Assembly: GCA_964609695.1 (NCBI GenBank)
Contig: CAZSSP010000010.1
Coordinates: 4,887-68,886 of the forward strand
Direction: 5' to 3'
From: JAGNHS01 sp964609695
GTDB taxonomy: Bacteria; Bdellovibrionota; UBA2428
Length of the DNA stretch: 64,000 nt
The translations under genes and the position numbers were made by a program. Below, one piece after another: positions 16,534 to 24,337 of this stretch. The notes beneath the pieces are model-generated. The model saw nothing but the letters and a program-made list of their open reading frames with translations. It was not told the DNA's origin and did not search any database. Within the stretch, counting starts at the first letter, position 1; every line of letters starts with the position of its first letter.

Positions 16534-16646
16534 TCAAAAAGGTGAAGCTGAATGGGCTAAAATACGTTTCATTAAAGCCTCACAAGCCGAAGGATTGGAC
16601 GTCAATCTTATGAGCTTAAATTCGGGATTTACAGCCTGAAACTCTA
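16534..16646 (-). other. Possible frameshifted C-terminal extension of the HAD-like gene
   Basis: Just before the stop of the 16644-17441 gene is CTC AAA AAA CAC. Shifting by -1 after the six A (or adding one A) leaves a frame open for about 43 more codons to a TGA at 16534-16536. The predicted peptide (with NPEFKLIRLTS and SACEALMKRIL) has ordinary protein composition. A 7-bp hairpin CCAATTC/GAATTGG (16500-16521) follows the alternative stop. An assembly error in the A run, a natural frameshift mutation or programmed slippage could all explain it. Confidence 0.4.
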
Positions 16647-17441
16647 AGAGTGTTTTTTGAGTAGTTGTTGGAATAAAGGGGATTCTGTATCTAAGGTTTC
16701 TCGATTAATTAGGTCTGCTTTTTCCCATTGAAGTTTATTGAGCTCATCAACAGGTGATTGGCCTGTAATTTTACTTCTGGCCATTGATTCCTCTATCATT
16801 CCCACAATGCGCAATGATTTATTTCGCTCGATTAAGAATTTTTGAGCTTCCCTCTTAGCCTCTTTTTGATCAGCATCGAGAATTGCATCTCTTATATTAA
16901 GTCGAGAATACTCAACTCTATGATCACTCAACATTTCTGGAGCCCAAAGTAAATTCCTTTTTTGATCAGCTAAAGCAAAACCATCTTGATCATCCACCAA
17001 TATGCTTCGATTCAAATCAATATCTGCTGCCACTTTTCGTAAATCTTTTTTAATCAAAGAATCCACAACTTCTGTATCTGATTTAGAAAACACGCGAGGC
17101 TCTCGACCTTCTTGATTATGGATTTTAGATAAGTCATAGGCCGAACGTCCTGATGGAAGCCGAATTTGCTTTAACACTTCGACGTTTCTCTCCGTCAATG
17201 CCGAGGAAAAAAAACTGATTCTAATATCAGGATTTCTGCTTAAATGCTCAAGCATTTCAGGAACTCCATGGCCAATCCAATAAGAAGTTCCTTCAAAATT
17301 AACTAACTGTGCATTCAAGGGAGCTGGTTTAGATGAACTCACTTTAAAAATAAGAACCTCATCCAAATCGAAGACCACATCAGTCCAGGAAAAAGCTCGA
17401 TTAGAAAATAGAATAAGAATAAGCCATAAGAGCTTCTTCAT
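16644..17441 (-). CDS. Exported HAD-like (NIF/FCP1-type) phosphatase homologue
   Basis: The 265-residue protein has a signal peptide (LLWLILILFSNRAFS). Mature sequence begins with HAD motif I, VVFDLDEVL, near residue 26. Then comes the motif II serine (FFSSALTERN) and motif IV (ILVDDQDGF), as in NLI-interacting-factor-type HAD phosphatases that use a DxDx(T/V) loop. A secreted HAD enzyme implies a periplasmic phosphomonoesterase. The last 80 residues are charged and helical. The reading frame may be shortened by a one-base slip in a six-A run (see 16534-16646), which would give about 306 residues. Confidence 0.65.
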   Translation of the reverse strand: MKKLLWLILILFSNRAFSWTDVVFDLDEVLIFKVSSSKPAPLNAQLVNFEGTSYWIGHGVPEMLEHLSRNPDIRISFFSSALTERNVEVLKQIRLPSGRSAYDLSKIHNQEGREPRVFSKSDTEVVDSLIKKDLRKVAADIDLNRSILVDDQDGFALADQKRNLLWAPEMLSDHRVEYSRLNIRDAILDADQKEAKREAQKFLIERNKSLRIVGMIEESMARSKITGQSPVDELNKLQWEKADLINRETLDTESPLFQQLLKKHS

Positions 17442-17593
17442 AAGTCTATTATATCGGAATTAATCTTTGGCTCTTAAAGTGAAAAGTTAACGCAATCTTT
17501 ACCTGAATTCACATGCACAAGCTTCAATTTTAGGAATCCCCTTTGACCTTTAGTTTTTTCCGCGTTTTAATGTTGTCGTTCGGGGAGGACATC

Positions 17594-17751
17594 ATGATCA
17601 ATCAAAAACTATTAGCTCTTTCATTGGGCGCAATTCTTCTTACAGCTTGCGAAACCAAAGTAGAAGATGGCAGAGTTCCTTCGGAGTTTCTCAGCACGGC
17701 CAAGCAATATGAAGGCACTTACACTGGAAAAATGGAAAAAACCCCTGCTCA
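17594..17751 (+). CDS. Lipoprotein, interrupted by assembly gap
   Basis: ATG at 17594 is preceded by GGGGAGG with 5-base spacing and is preferred over an in-frame ATG at 17543. The N terminus is a lipoprotein signal with lipobox LLTAC (Cys16). The mature part starts ETKVEDGRVPSEF and leads into YEGTYTGKME, which resembles the first strand of a lipocalin-like or small beta-sheet domain. The 100-N gap begins at 17752, and the gene's remaining length and frame are unknown. A stop in one frame after the gap (17864-17866) cannot be trusted. Confidence 0.6.
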
Positions 17752-17851
17752 NNNNNNNNNNNNNNNNNNNNNNNNNNNNNNNNNNNNNNNNNNNNNNNNN
17801 NNNNNNNNNNNNNNNNNNNNNNNNNNNNNNNNNNNNNNNNNNNNNNNNNNN
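17752..17851. other. Assembly gap (100 N)
   Basis: A run of exactly 100 undetermined bases, the conventional placeholder length for a scaffold join. The true distance between flanks is unknown. Anything predicted across it is unreliable. Confidence 0.99.
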
Positions 17852-17936
17852 ACTTTTAGAAAGTAAAACAAAATAAATAGGTTCATAAAACAAAGACACA
17901 GATTAAAGTTCTAGGGGTTAGTAAAAGAATTATTAT

Positions 17937-19640
17937 TTATTCATAAAACGAATCGTCACGCACTTTGCGATGGAAGGTGATGGCAAAACGATGGGCCTCG
18001 TCTCGAATTCGAGTGAGCAATTGTAAGGCGGCTTTGTTTTTAATTTTTGTGGGGTTTTTTTGCCCAGGAAAAAATATTCTCTCTTCGCTAGACTCCACAT
18101 CTTCAGATCGAAAATTGCTTTGGGTGCGTGCTTTAGCCAAAGCCACTACAGGAAAAGTGCAGCCAATTTCTTTAAGCACCGCCACCGCACTACTGAGTTG
18201 CCCCTTGCCTCCGTCTAGCACGAGGAGATTAGGCCAATTTTCCACTCCCTTGGCATAACGCCGAATCATAATCTCTTTCATCGACTGAAAATCATCCTGC
18301 CCTAAAACACTTTGAATTTTATAATGGCGATAGGCTTCTTTGTTGGGAACTCCATTTTCGAAAACCACACAAGAAGCCACATTGGCTGCTCCTTGAAAAT
18401 TTGAAACATCCACGCAATCAATTCGAGTGGGCAAAACAGGCATTTCTATAAGTTTTTGCAGAGCCAAAAGCGCATCCCTATATCGACTTCGTCTTTTATC
18501 TTCTTCTTCAGATAAAAGTTTGGCATTGTCGCGCGCCAATTCCCACAACTGACCCCAAACCGCTTTCTCACTCGCTAAATGGATTTCAGTGCTCGAATCG
18601 CTCTTCACGGCTTCCACCAAACTTTCGGTGAGCTGAGCTCTTTCGGGAATCTCTTCGTTAGGGGGCAAAATCACCTCAGCGGGCAATTGCTTTTTTGCAT
18701 AATATTGAAACAAAATATTAATAAGAGGATTTTCCGAATCTAAAAATCTTTCTTCTAACTCAATTGGAAAATGATCTCTCCCCACCAGTTTTCCTTCATT
18801 AAAATGAAGCACCACTAAATCCCAATGAGTTAAATCAGCCTTGAAAACTTCAGGCCAAGTCGCCCAGACATCACGAGGCAAGTTGTCGCCCACGTTTTCC
18901 ACTCGATTTTGCGGTTGCCTTAAAACTTCGAGTGCTCTTATGCGATCTCTAAACTGAGCCGCCAACTCATAGTCGAGCTTTTCGGAGGCCTCTTCCATTT
19001 TGATTTTCCATTGTTCTTCAAGCTCTGAGCCCTCACCTTTTAAAAAGCGAAGATAATCATTGAGCTGCTCTCCATAGGCTTTTTCATCAACATAATCCAC
19101 GCAGGGAGCTGTGCACTGACCTATTTGATAGCTCAAACAAGGTCGTGAACGATTGGCAAATTCCGCATCCCGACAATCTCGAAGCAAAAAGACTTTAGCC
19201 GCTAAATCGATAGCCTCATGGACTGCCGAGGACTGCGTATAAGGGCCAAACAAAATCTCATCATCGCGAAGCTGGGGTCGACGAGCCACATAGGGTCTTG
19301 GAAATTTATGACTCATATCGATACGAATGTAGGGGTAACTTTTATCGTCTCTGAGCCTAATATTGTAACGAGGCTTGTACTTTTTGATGTAGGTGTTCTC
19401 TAAAAGTAGGGCTTCCAGCTCAGTTCCAGTAGCAATCCACTCAAAATCTTCGATTTTAGAGACCAAAACCTGGGTTTTGGGGTCGTGCTCCTCAAAATTA
19501 CGAAAGTAGCTTGTCACCCTTTTTTTAAGATTTTTGGCTTTTCCAACATAAATGACCTTAGAATTGAGGTCTTTCATGAGATAAATGCCGGGGCTCAGGG
19601 GACAATCTTCGAGTTTGCTCTCAATCTTTGGCCTTTGCAT
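17937..19640 (-). CDS. uvrC: UvrABC system protein C, lacking the C-terminal HhH domain
   Basis: Nuclease subunit that makes both cuts in nucleotide excision repair. It shows the GIY-YIG nuclease (GIY at 18-20, YVG at 31-33, 3' incision) and a four-Cys Fe-S cluster region (RDC, PCLSYQIGQC, APC, about 155-180). The UVR motif binding UvrB and the RNase H-like 5' nuclease domain (IDCVDVSNFQG, LLVLDGGKGQL) follow. The 567 residues stop just after the conserved DEAHRFAITFHR motif. The tandem helix-hairpin-helix DNA-binding domain, about 50-60 residues in E. coli UvrC, is absent. The 85 bases between the stop and the assembly gap do not encode it in any frame. It is divergent from the rpsB operon. 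Confidence 0.93.
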   Translation of the reverse strand: MQRPKIESKLEDCPLSPGIYLMKDLNSKVIYVGKAKNLKKRVTSYFRNFEEHDPKTQVLVSKIEDFEWIATGTELEALLLENTYIKKYKPRYNIRLRDDKSYPYIRIDMSHKFPRPYVARRPQLRDDEILFGPYTQSSAVHEAIDLAAKVFLLRDCRDAEFANRSRPCLSYQIGQCTAPCVDYVDEKAYGEQLNDYLRFLKGEGSELEEQWKIKMEEASEKLDYELAAQFRDRIRALEVLRQPQNRVENVGDNLPRDVWATWPEVFKADLTHWDLVVLHFNEGKLVGRDHFPIELEERFLDSENPLINILFQYYAKKQLPAEVILPPNEEIPERAQLTESLVEAVKSDSSTEIHLASEKAVWGQLWELARDNAKLLSEEEDKRRSRYRDALLALQKLIEMPVLPTRIDCVDVSNFQGAANVASCVVFENGVPNKEAYRHYKIQSVLGQDDFQSMKEIMIRRYAKGVENWPNLLVLDGGKGQLSSAVAVLKEIGCTFPVVALAKARTQSNFRSEDVESSEERIFFPGQKNPTKIKNKAALQLLTRIRDEAHRFAITFHRKVRDDSFYE

Positions 19641-19658
19641 AAATCCTCGATTTTCTAC

Positions 19659-19686
19659 TTGATACCCTTCCCTATTAGGGTATCAT
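19659..19686 (+). promoter_or_regulatory. Promoter of the rpsB operon overlapping an inverted repeat
   Basis: TTGATA (19659-19664) and TATCAT (19681-19686) are separated by 16 bases, each one mismatch from the sigma-70 consensus. The same bases form a perfect 8-bp inverted repeat, TGATACCC (19660-19667) and GGGTATCA (19678-19685). A protein bound to this dyad would cover the promoter. The minus-strand uvrC start is 19 bases away, so the site could affect both directions. Confidence 0.6.
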
Positions 19687-19749
19687 CCAAAGCCAAAATA
19701 CACACGTCGGTGTCGTTTTGAGAAAGCGTAGCTCTTCTCAAGAAGGATC

Positions 19750-19785
19750 CGGTCGGAGTCTCTGGAGACTTCGGACAATACCGGC
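19750..19785 (+). promoter_or_regulatory. Structured 5' leader of rpsB
   Basis: About 125 bases of leader separate the promoter from rpsB. Within it CCGGT (19750-19754) pairs with ACCGG (19781-19785), enclosing an inner AGTCTC/GAGACT hairpin (19758-19771). Many bacteria use a leader structure for S2 feedback on rpsB-tsf. Whether this is such a site is inference from position and structure. Confidence 0.4.
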
Positions 19786-19818
19786 GGAGGCAAAACTGGA
19801 TTCAAAGGAGTAGTAAAA

Positions 19819-20688
19819 ATGACTGCACAAATAACCATGAAAGATCTATTGGAAGCTGGCGTCCACTTCGGACACCAAACAAGCCGTTGGAATCCCAAGA
19901 TGAAACCTTACATCTTCGGCGCTCGTAACGGTATTTACATTATTGATCTACAAAAAACTGTAGGCTTAGCTAAAACAGCTTTGGATTTTGTAACAGCACT
20001 TGGATCTCAAGGTAAAAAAGTTCTTTTCGTAGGCACTAAAGCTCAGTGCAAAGAAGTTATCAAAGAAGAAGCTGAACGTTGCGGTTGCCCTTATGTGGCT
20101 GGCCGATGGCTCGGTGGAACACTCACCAATTTTCAAACTATTGAAACTTGTGTCGACACTTTAAATCGTTTGGAAGAACGCAAAAACAATGGTCTCACTG
20201 AATCACTTTCTAAAAAAGAACGTGCTGCTCTTGAAAAAGAATATCAAAGACTACTCGCCAACCTTGGCGGTATTCGAAACATTAAAGATCGCCCCGGCGC
20301 TCTTTTTGTGATCGACCCTGTTCGCGAACATAACGCTGTTGCTGAAGCCCGAAAACTTCACATCCCAGTTATCGCAATCACAGATACAAACTGCGATCCT
20401 GACGATATCGATTACGTCATTCCTGGAAACGACGACGCTTTAAAATCTATTAAACTTTTTGCATCTTCTGTAGCGCAAGCTTACTTAGATGGACTGAAAG
20501 TTTACGAAGAACGCGCTCGTGCCATGGGCGACAAACGCGATCCTAACGCTGCTGAAAACATTATGGCGCGTAAGGCCGCAACTGCAGCTTCTTCTTCGGC
20601 TCCTGAAGAAAGCGGAAGCACTACCGACCGTGAAGGCCGTCGTGTTGACGTAGAAGTTGTTCGTAAAATTGTAGATAAAACTAATTAA
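19819..20688 (+). CDS. rpsB: 30S ribosomal protein S2
   Basis: Small-subunit protein needed for binding S1 and for initiation. The 289 residues carry the family signatures MKDLLEAGVHFGHQTSRWNPKM at the N terminus (written here across its two halves, LLEAGVHFGHQ and RWNPKM), RWLGGTLTNF, and DRPGALFVID in the middle. The C terminus has a roughly 45-residue Ala/Ser/Glu-rich tail beyond the usual end. A ribosome binding site AAAGGAG precedes ATG. It is the first gene of the rpsB-tsf-pyrH-frr-uppS-cdsA-rseP-ruvX/mltG run. Confidence 0.98.
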   Translation: MTAQITMKDLLEAGVHFGHQTSRWNPKMKPYIFGARNGIYIIDLQKTVGLAKTALDFVTALGSQGKKVLFVGTKAQCKEVIKEEAERCGCPYVAGRWLGGTLTNFQTIETCVDTLNRLEERKNNGLTESLSKKERAALEKEYQRLLANLGGIRNIKDRPGALFVIDPVREHNAVAEARKLHIPVIAITDTNCDPDDIDYVIPGNDDALKSIKLFASSVAQAYLDGLKVYEERARAMGDKRDPNAAENIMARKAATAASSSAPEESGSTTDREGRRVDVEVVRKIVDKTN

Positions 20689-20718
20689 GAACTAAAAAAT
20701 TTAGAGGAATTGATTTCA

Positions 20719-21372
20719 ATGGCTGAAATTACTGCTGCACTTGTAAATGAGCTTCGACAAAAAACCGGAGCGGGTATGATGGATTGTAAAAAAGCTTTGG
20801 CGGAAACCCAAGGGGATCTCGAAAAAGCTGTAGAAACTTTAAGAAAACGTGGTCTGGCTGCTGCAGCTAAAAAAGCTGGGCGCTTGGCTTCCGAAGGACT
20901 TGTTCAATCTTACATTCACGCCGGTGGACAAATTGGCGTTCTAGTTGAAGTTAACTGCGAAACTGATTTCGTGGCTAAAACAGAAGCTTTCCAAGGCTTT
21001 GTTAAAGATGTCTGCCTTCATATTGCGGCCAACAAACCACAATATCTAGTTCCAGAAGAAATCCCTGCAGAAATTTTAGCCAAAGAAAAAGAAATTGCCA
21101 TCGAACAAGCGCGTGGCACAGGCAAGCCTCAAAACGTTTTAGAAAAAATTGCTGAAGGTAAAGTTCAAAAGTTTGCTCAAGAAAATTGTTTGCTAGAACA
21201 AGCTTTTGTTAAAGATCCCGACAAGCAAGTTAAGACTGTCTTAACTGAACTCATTGCCAAAATTGGTGAAAACGTTAAAATTCGTCGCTTCATGCGATTT
21301 GAATTGGGCGAAGGTCTAGAAAAGAAAAACGAAGACTTCGCTGCTGAAGTCGCTGCTGCACAAAAACATTAA
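20719..21372 (+). CDS. tsf: Elongation factor Ts
   Basis: Nucleotide exchange factor that recycles EF-Tu-GDP. The start is set at ATG 20719, which has AGAGGAA with 9-base spacing; an upstream in-frame TTG at 20710 has no advantage. The N-terminal UBA-like domain carries VNELRQKTGAGMMDCKKAL and the core has the TDFV motif (CETDFVAKTEAF). At 217 residues it is the short form, as in Thermus, lacking part of the coiled-coil insertion of the E. coli protein (283). It follows rpsB in the universal order. Confidence 0.97.
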   Translation: MAEITAALVNELRQKTGAGMMDCKKALAETQGDLEKAVETLRKRGLAAAAKKAGRLASEGLVQSYIHAGGQIGVLVEVNCETDFVAKTEAFQGFVKDVCLHIAANKPQYLVPEEIPAEILAKEKEIAIEQARGTGKPQNVLEKIAEGKVQKFAQENCLLEQAFVKDPDKQVKTVLTELIAKIGENVKIRRFMRFELGEGLEKKNEDFAAEVAAAQKH

Positions 21373-21398
21373 TTGTGCGCATGAAAGGTTAAATCAGC

Positions 21399-22112
21399 AT
21401 GGATGTATCCTCGACTAAACGAATTCTTCTTAAAATTTCTGGTGAGGCTCTAGCAGGTAATAACGAATTTGGCTTTGATGCTAAGGTTCTCGATTACATT
21501 TCTAAAGAAGTTAAAAAAGTTAGAGATATGGGAGTTGAAGTTGGAATTGTGGTCGGGGGTGGAAACATCTTCCGAGGCATTAAAGGCACTGAAACCGGAA
21601 TGGACCGAGCCACAGGGGACTACATGGGAATGCTAGCCACTGTGATGAACGCCCTAGCCTTGCAAGATGCTCTAGAGCGCCAAGATGTTTTAACCCGAGT
21701 TCAAAGCGCTATTCATATTCAACAAATTGTTGAGCCCTACATTCGTCGAAGAGCCACAAGACATTTTGAAAAAGGTCGAGTGGTTATTTTTGCGAGTGGA
21801 ACAGGCAATCCTTATTTTTCAACTGATACCGCTGCAGCTCTTCGCGCCATGGAAATTGATGCCAACGTCTTAATCAAAGCCACTAAAGTGAGTGGCGTTT
21901 ACGACAGCGACCCCGTTAAAAATAAAAGCGCCAAGAAATTTGAAAAAATCACCTACCTTGACGTGCTCAACAAACATTTGAACGTTATGGACAGCACTGC
22001 CATAAGCCTCTGCATGGACAACAAACTTCCTATTGTTGTTCTTAATATCAACGAAGAGAATGCTCTTTCTCGTTTCTTAAACGGCGAAAAAGTAGGCACA
22101 CTCATTAACTAA
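21399..22112 (+). CDS. pyrH: Uridylate kinase
   Basis: Phosphorylates UMP to UDP; hexameric bacterial UMP kinase of the amino-acid kinase fold. The 237 residues show KISGEAL at the N terminus, the glycine loop VVGGGNIFRG, the RATGDYMGMLATVMN block, and FASGTGNPYFSTDTAAALRA (phosphate and uridine binding). It is the third gene of the operon, 26 bases after tsf and 17 before frr. Confidence 0.98.
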   Translation: MDVSSTKRILLKISGEALAGNNEFGFDAKVLDYISKEVKKVRDMGVEVGIVVGGGNIFRGIKGTETGMDRATGDYMGMLATVMNALALQDALERQDVLTRVQSAIHIQQIVEPYIRRRATRHFEKGRVVIFASGTGNPYFSTDTAAALRAMEIDANVLIKATKVSGVYDSDPVKNKSAKKFEKITYLDVLNKHLNVMDSTAISLCMDNKLPIVVLNINEENALSRFLNGEKVGTLIN

Positions 22113-22129
22113 AAAGGAAGTTTTTAAAT

Positions 22130-22678
22130 ATGTTTGATCAATTAAAAAAAGAAATCACTGAAAAAATGGAAAAAAGCATGGCTTCTCTTAAAGCCGAAAT
22201 GACCAAAATACGAACAGGTCGAGCTAATCCCGCTCTCATAGAGCACATTAAAGTCGACTACTATGGAACTATCACACCTATTAAACAAATGGCCCAGATA
22301 TCCGTTCCCGATGCTAAAACCATTCAGATAGCGAGCTGGGACCAAGGCGCCATACCTTTAATTGAAAAAGCTATTATCGCATCCAACATTGGCCTCACTC
22401 CAAACGTAGACGGAAAGCTTATTCGCCTTAACGTACCACCACTCACAGAGGAAAGACGAAAAGACATTTCCAAAAGTGTTAAAGGAATCGGAGAAGAATC
22501 TAAAGTGGCTGTTCGAAATGTTCGTCGCGACGCCAATGATAAAATCAAAGCCGCTAAAGACTTACCCGAAGATCAATCAAAAAAATTCACCGCTGACGTT
22601 CAGAAACTAACGGATTCCTACATCACTCAAATCGATGCCCTTATTGAATCAAAAATTAAGGACATCATGACGGTATGA
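22130..22678 (+). CDS. frr: Ribosome recycling factor
   Basis: With EF-G it splits the post-termination ribosome. The 182 residues match the family length (185). Conserved blocks include IRTGRANPAL, VDYYGTITPI and LTEERRKDISK. The stop overlaps the uppS start by 4 bases (ATGA), so the translation of uppS is probably coupled. Ribosome binding site AAGGAAG precedes ATG. Confidence 0.98.
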   Translation: MFDQLKKEITEKMEKSMASLKAEMTKIRTGRANPALIEHIKVDYYGTITPIKQMAQISVPDAKTIQIASWDQGAIPLIEKAIIASNIGLTPNVDGKLIRLNVPPLTEERRKDISKSVKGIGEESKVAVRNVRRDANDKIKAAKDLPEDQSKKFTADVQKLTDSYITQIDALIESKIKDIMTV

Positions 22679-23463
22679 CCGTTGAAAGTGCCCCCCTTAG
22701 TAGCCTTCCCGAATGGAAGTTGGCTGCGCACGAAAAGCTTCCCAAGCACATTGCCATCATTATGGATGGAAATGGACGTTGGGCAACGACGAAGGGTTGG
22801 CATCGATCTCTTGGCCACGTTGAAGGCACTTCGCGAGTCAAACCCATACTCGACGAATGTCGAGCCTTAGGAATTAGAAATTTAACTCTTTATTGTTTTT
22901 CTTCTGAAAACTGGGGGCGCCCAAAAGAAGAAATCGACGTGCTCATGAAATTATTAAAAGATTATCTTCTTCGTGAGCGCCAAGAGCTCATGGACAATAA
23001 AACTCGTTTGAATATTTTTGGAGATATGAGCCTTATTCCAAAATCGACCCGCGACGTCATGGATGAAAGCATTGCGATGCTTAAAAATAACACGGCTTAC
23101 ACTTTAAATCTTTGCGTTAGCTACGGTTCACGCAATGAAATACTTAAAGCGACACGCCAACTTGCTCAAAAAGTTAAAGATGGTATTCTTAATCCGAGCG
23201 ATATCAATGAAGAAGTTTTTTCATCTCAGCTTTATACAGCAGGCATTCCCGATCCAGACCTGCTTATTCGGACCAGCGGTGAAAAAAGAATTTCTAACTT
23301 TTTACTGTGGCAAATCGCCTATTCAGAAATTTATGTTACCGACATTCTTTGGCCCGATTTTGAGCCAAAACACTTGCATCAAGCCATCCAAGAGTATTTC
23401 AACCGTAAGCGTCGCTTTGGACTTAGCGACGAGGCAGTTCTTGAGGCCGTGAAAAATCCATGA
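22675..23463 (+). CDS. uppS: Undecaprenyl diphosphate synthase
   Basis: cis-Prenyltransferase making C55 undecaprenyl diphosphate, the lipid carrier for peptidoglycan and surface polysaccharide. The 262 residues carry HIAIIMDGNGRWA (the Asp binds Mg-diphosphate), the LTLYCFSSENWGRP block, and PDLLIRTSGEKRISNFLLWQ near the C terminus, all diagnostic. It overlaps frr and cdsA by 4 bases on each side, marking a tightly coupled operon. Confidence 0.97.
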   Translation: MTVESAPLSSLPEWKLAAHEKLPKHIAIIMDGNGRWATTKGWHRSLGHVEGTSRVKPILDECRALGIRNLTLYCFSSENWGRPKEEIDVLMKLLKDYLLRERQELMDNKTRLNIFGDMSLIPKSTRDVMDESIAMLKNNTAYTLNLCVSYGSRNEILKATRQLAQKVKDGILNPSDINEEVFSSQLYTAGIPDPDLLIRTSGEKRISNFLLWQIAYSEIYVTDILWPDFEPKHLHQAIQEYFNRKRRFGLSDEAVLEAVKNP

Positions 23464-24293
23464 CGGCAGAAACAAGAACGCGAATTCGATACGGTTCCTT
23501 AGTGGCAGCTGCCGTTTTACTGATTTTATTTTTAGCGCCCATCCCCTTTGTTTATGTCACTTGTGCGGTCGTGGCTTGTTTTGCTTGGCATGAATTCACT
23601 CAGATGAGCCAACTTGATGAATACACTTCGCTTTATTGGTCTCAATTTTTTTTACTTCCGCTATGCATGTTTTTAGAAATTTTTCTTAAAACCTCAAGCT
23701 ACTTCACTTTACTTCTAGTCATTGTGCTTGGATTTTCATTACTGGTTTATGAATTTCTAAAACGCCGAAATTCACACCTCAAACCTCTCTCCGTAGATCG
23801 TCTTTGGACCTTACTCAGCTATTATGTTTTAGGATTTTTCTACATATTTTTCTTATATGGATTCATAACACCAGTAGCTCGGCATCCAGGCGGTCGATTA
23901 CTGGTTCTCGCCGTTTTTTTAATGGTCTTTGGATGCGATATTGGTGCCTACGCCATCGGTAGACGTTTTGGTAAAAGGAAAATTTGGCCAGGACTTTCTC
24001 CTTCTAAAACACTTGAAGGAGCCCTAGGTGGAGTTGGGGCTTCGCTTTTAGCGGGTCTTTTAGTTTACCCACTCATTTATTATTACAGCCCTCAAAAATA
24101 CTCCTTTCTATTTATAATCATTGTGGCGTTGCTAGCGGGCCCCTTAGCTCAAGCTGGTGATCTTTTTGAAAGTGTTTTAAAACGAAGTTTTGGAGTCAAG
24201 GATTCTGGCAAACTCATTCCTGGTCATGGCGGAATTCTAGACAGAACTGACAGTCTAGTTTTTGTCTTTCCCCTTATCTATTTTCTTCTATAA
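23460..24293 (+). CDS. cdsA: Phosphatidate cytidylyltransferase
   Basis: Integral membrane enzyme making CDP-diacylglycerol from phosphatidate and CTP, the branch point of phospholipid synthesis. The 277 residues contain about eight hydrophobic segments. The family signature is seen in KIWPGLSPSKTLEGALGG and the C-terminal DSGKLIPGHGGILDRTDS. It overlaps uppS by 4 bases. The product of PlsC (55778-56497) is its substrate. Confidence 0.97.
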   Translation: MTAETRTRIRYGSLVAAAVLLILFLAPIPFVYVTCAVVACFAWHEFTQMSQLDEYTSLYWSQFFLLPLCMFLEIFLKTSSYFTLLLVIVLGFSLLVYEFLKRRNSHLKPLSVDRLWTLLSYYVLGFFYIFFLYGFITPVARHPGGRLLVLAVFLMVFGCDIGAYAIGRRFGKRKIWPGLSPSKTLEGALGGVGASLLAGLLVYPLIYYYSPQKYSFLFIIIVALLAGPLAQAGDLFESVLKRSFGVKDSGKLIPGHGGILDRTDSLVFVFPLIYFLL

Positions 24294-24337
24294 ACGGCTA
24301 GCCAAACGCCGCGTCAGAGATCTACAATTCATAGGAT

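Noticed and set aside
22665..22847. Minus-strand ORFs across the frr-uppS junction
   Set aside because: They are shadows of the strongly supported plus-strand operon genes.
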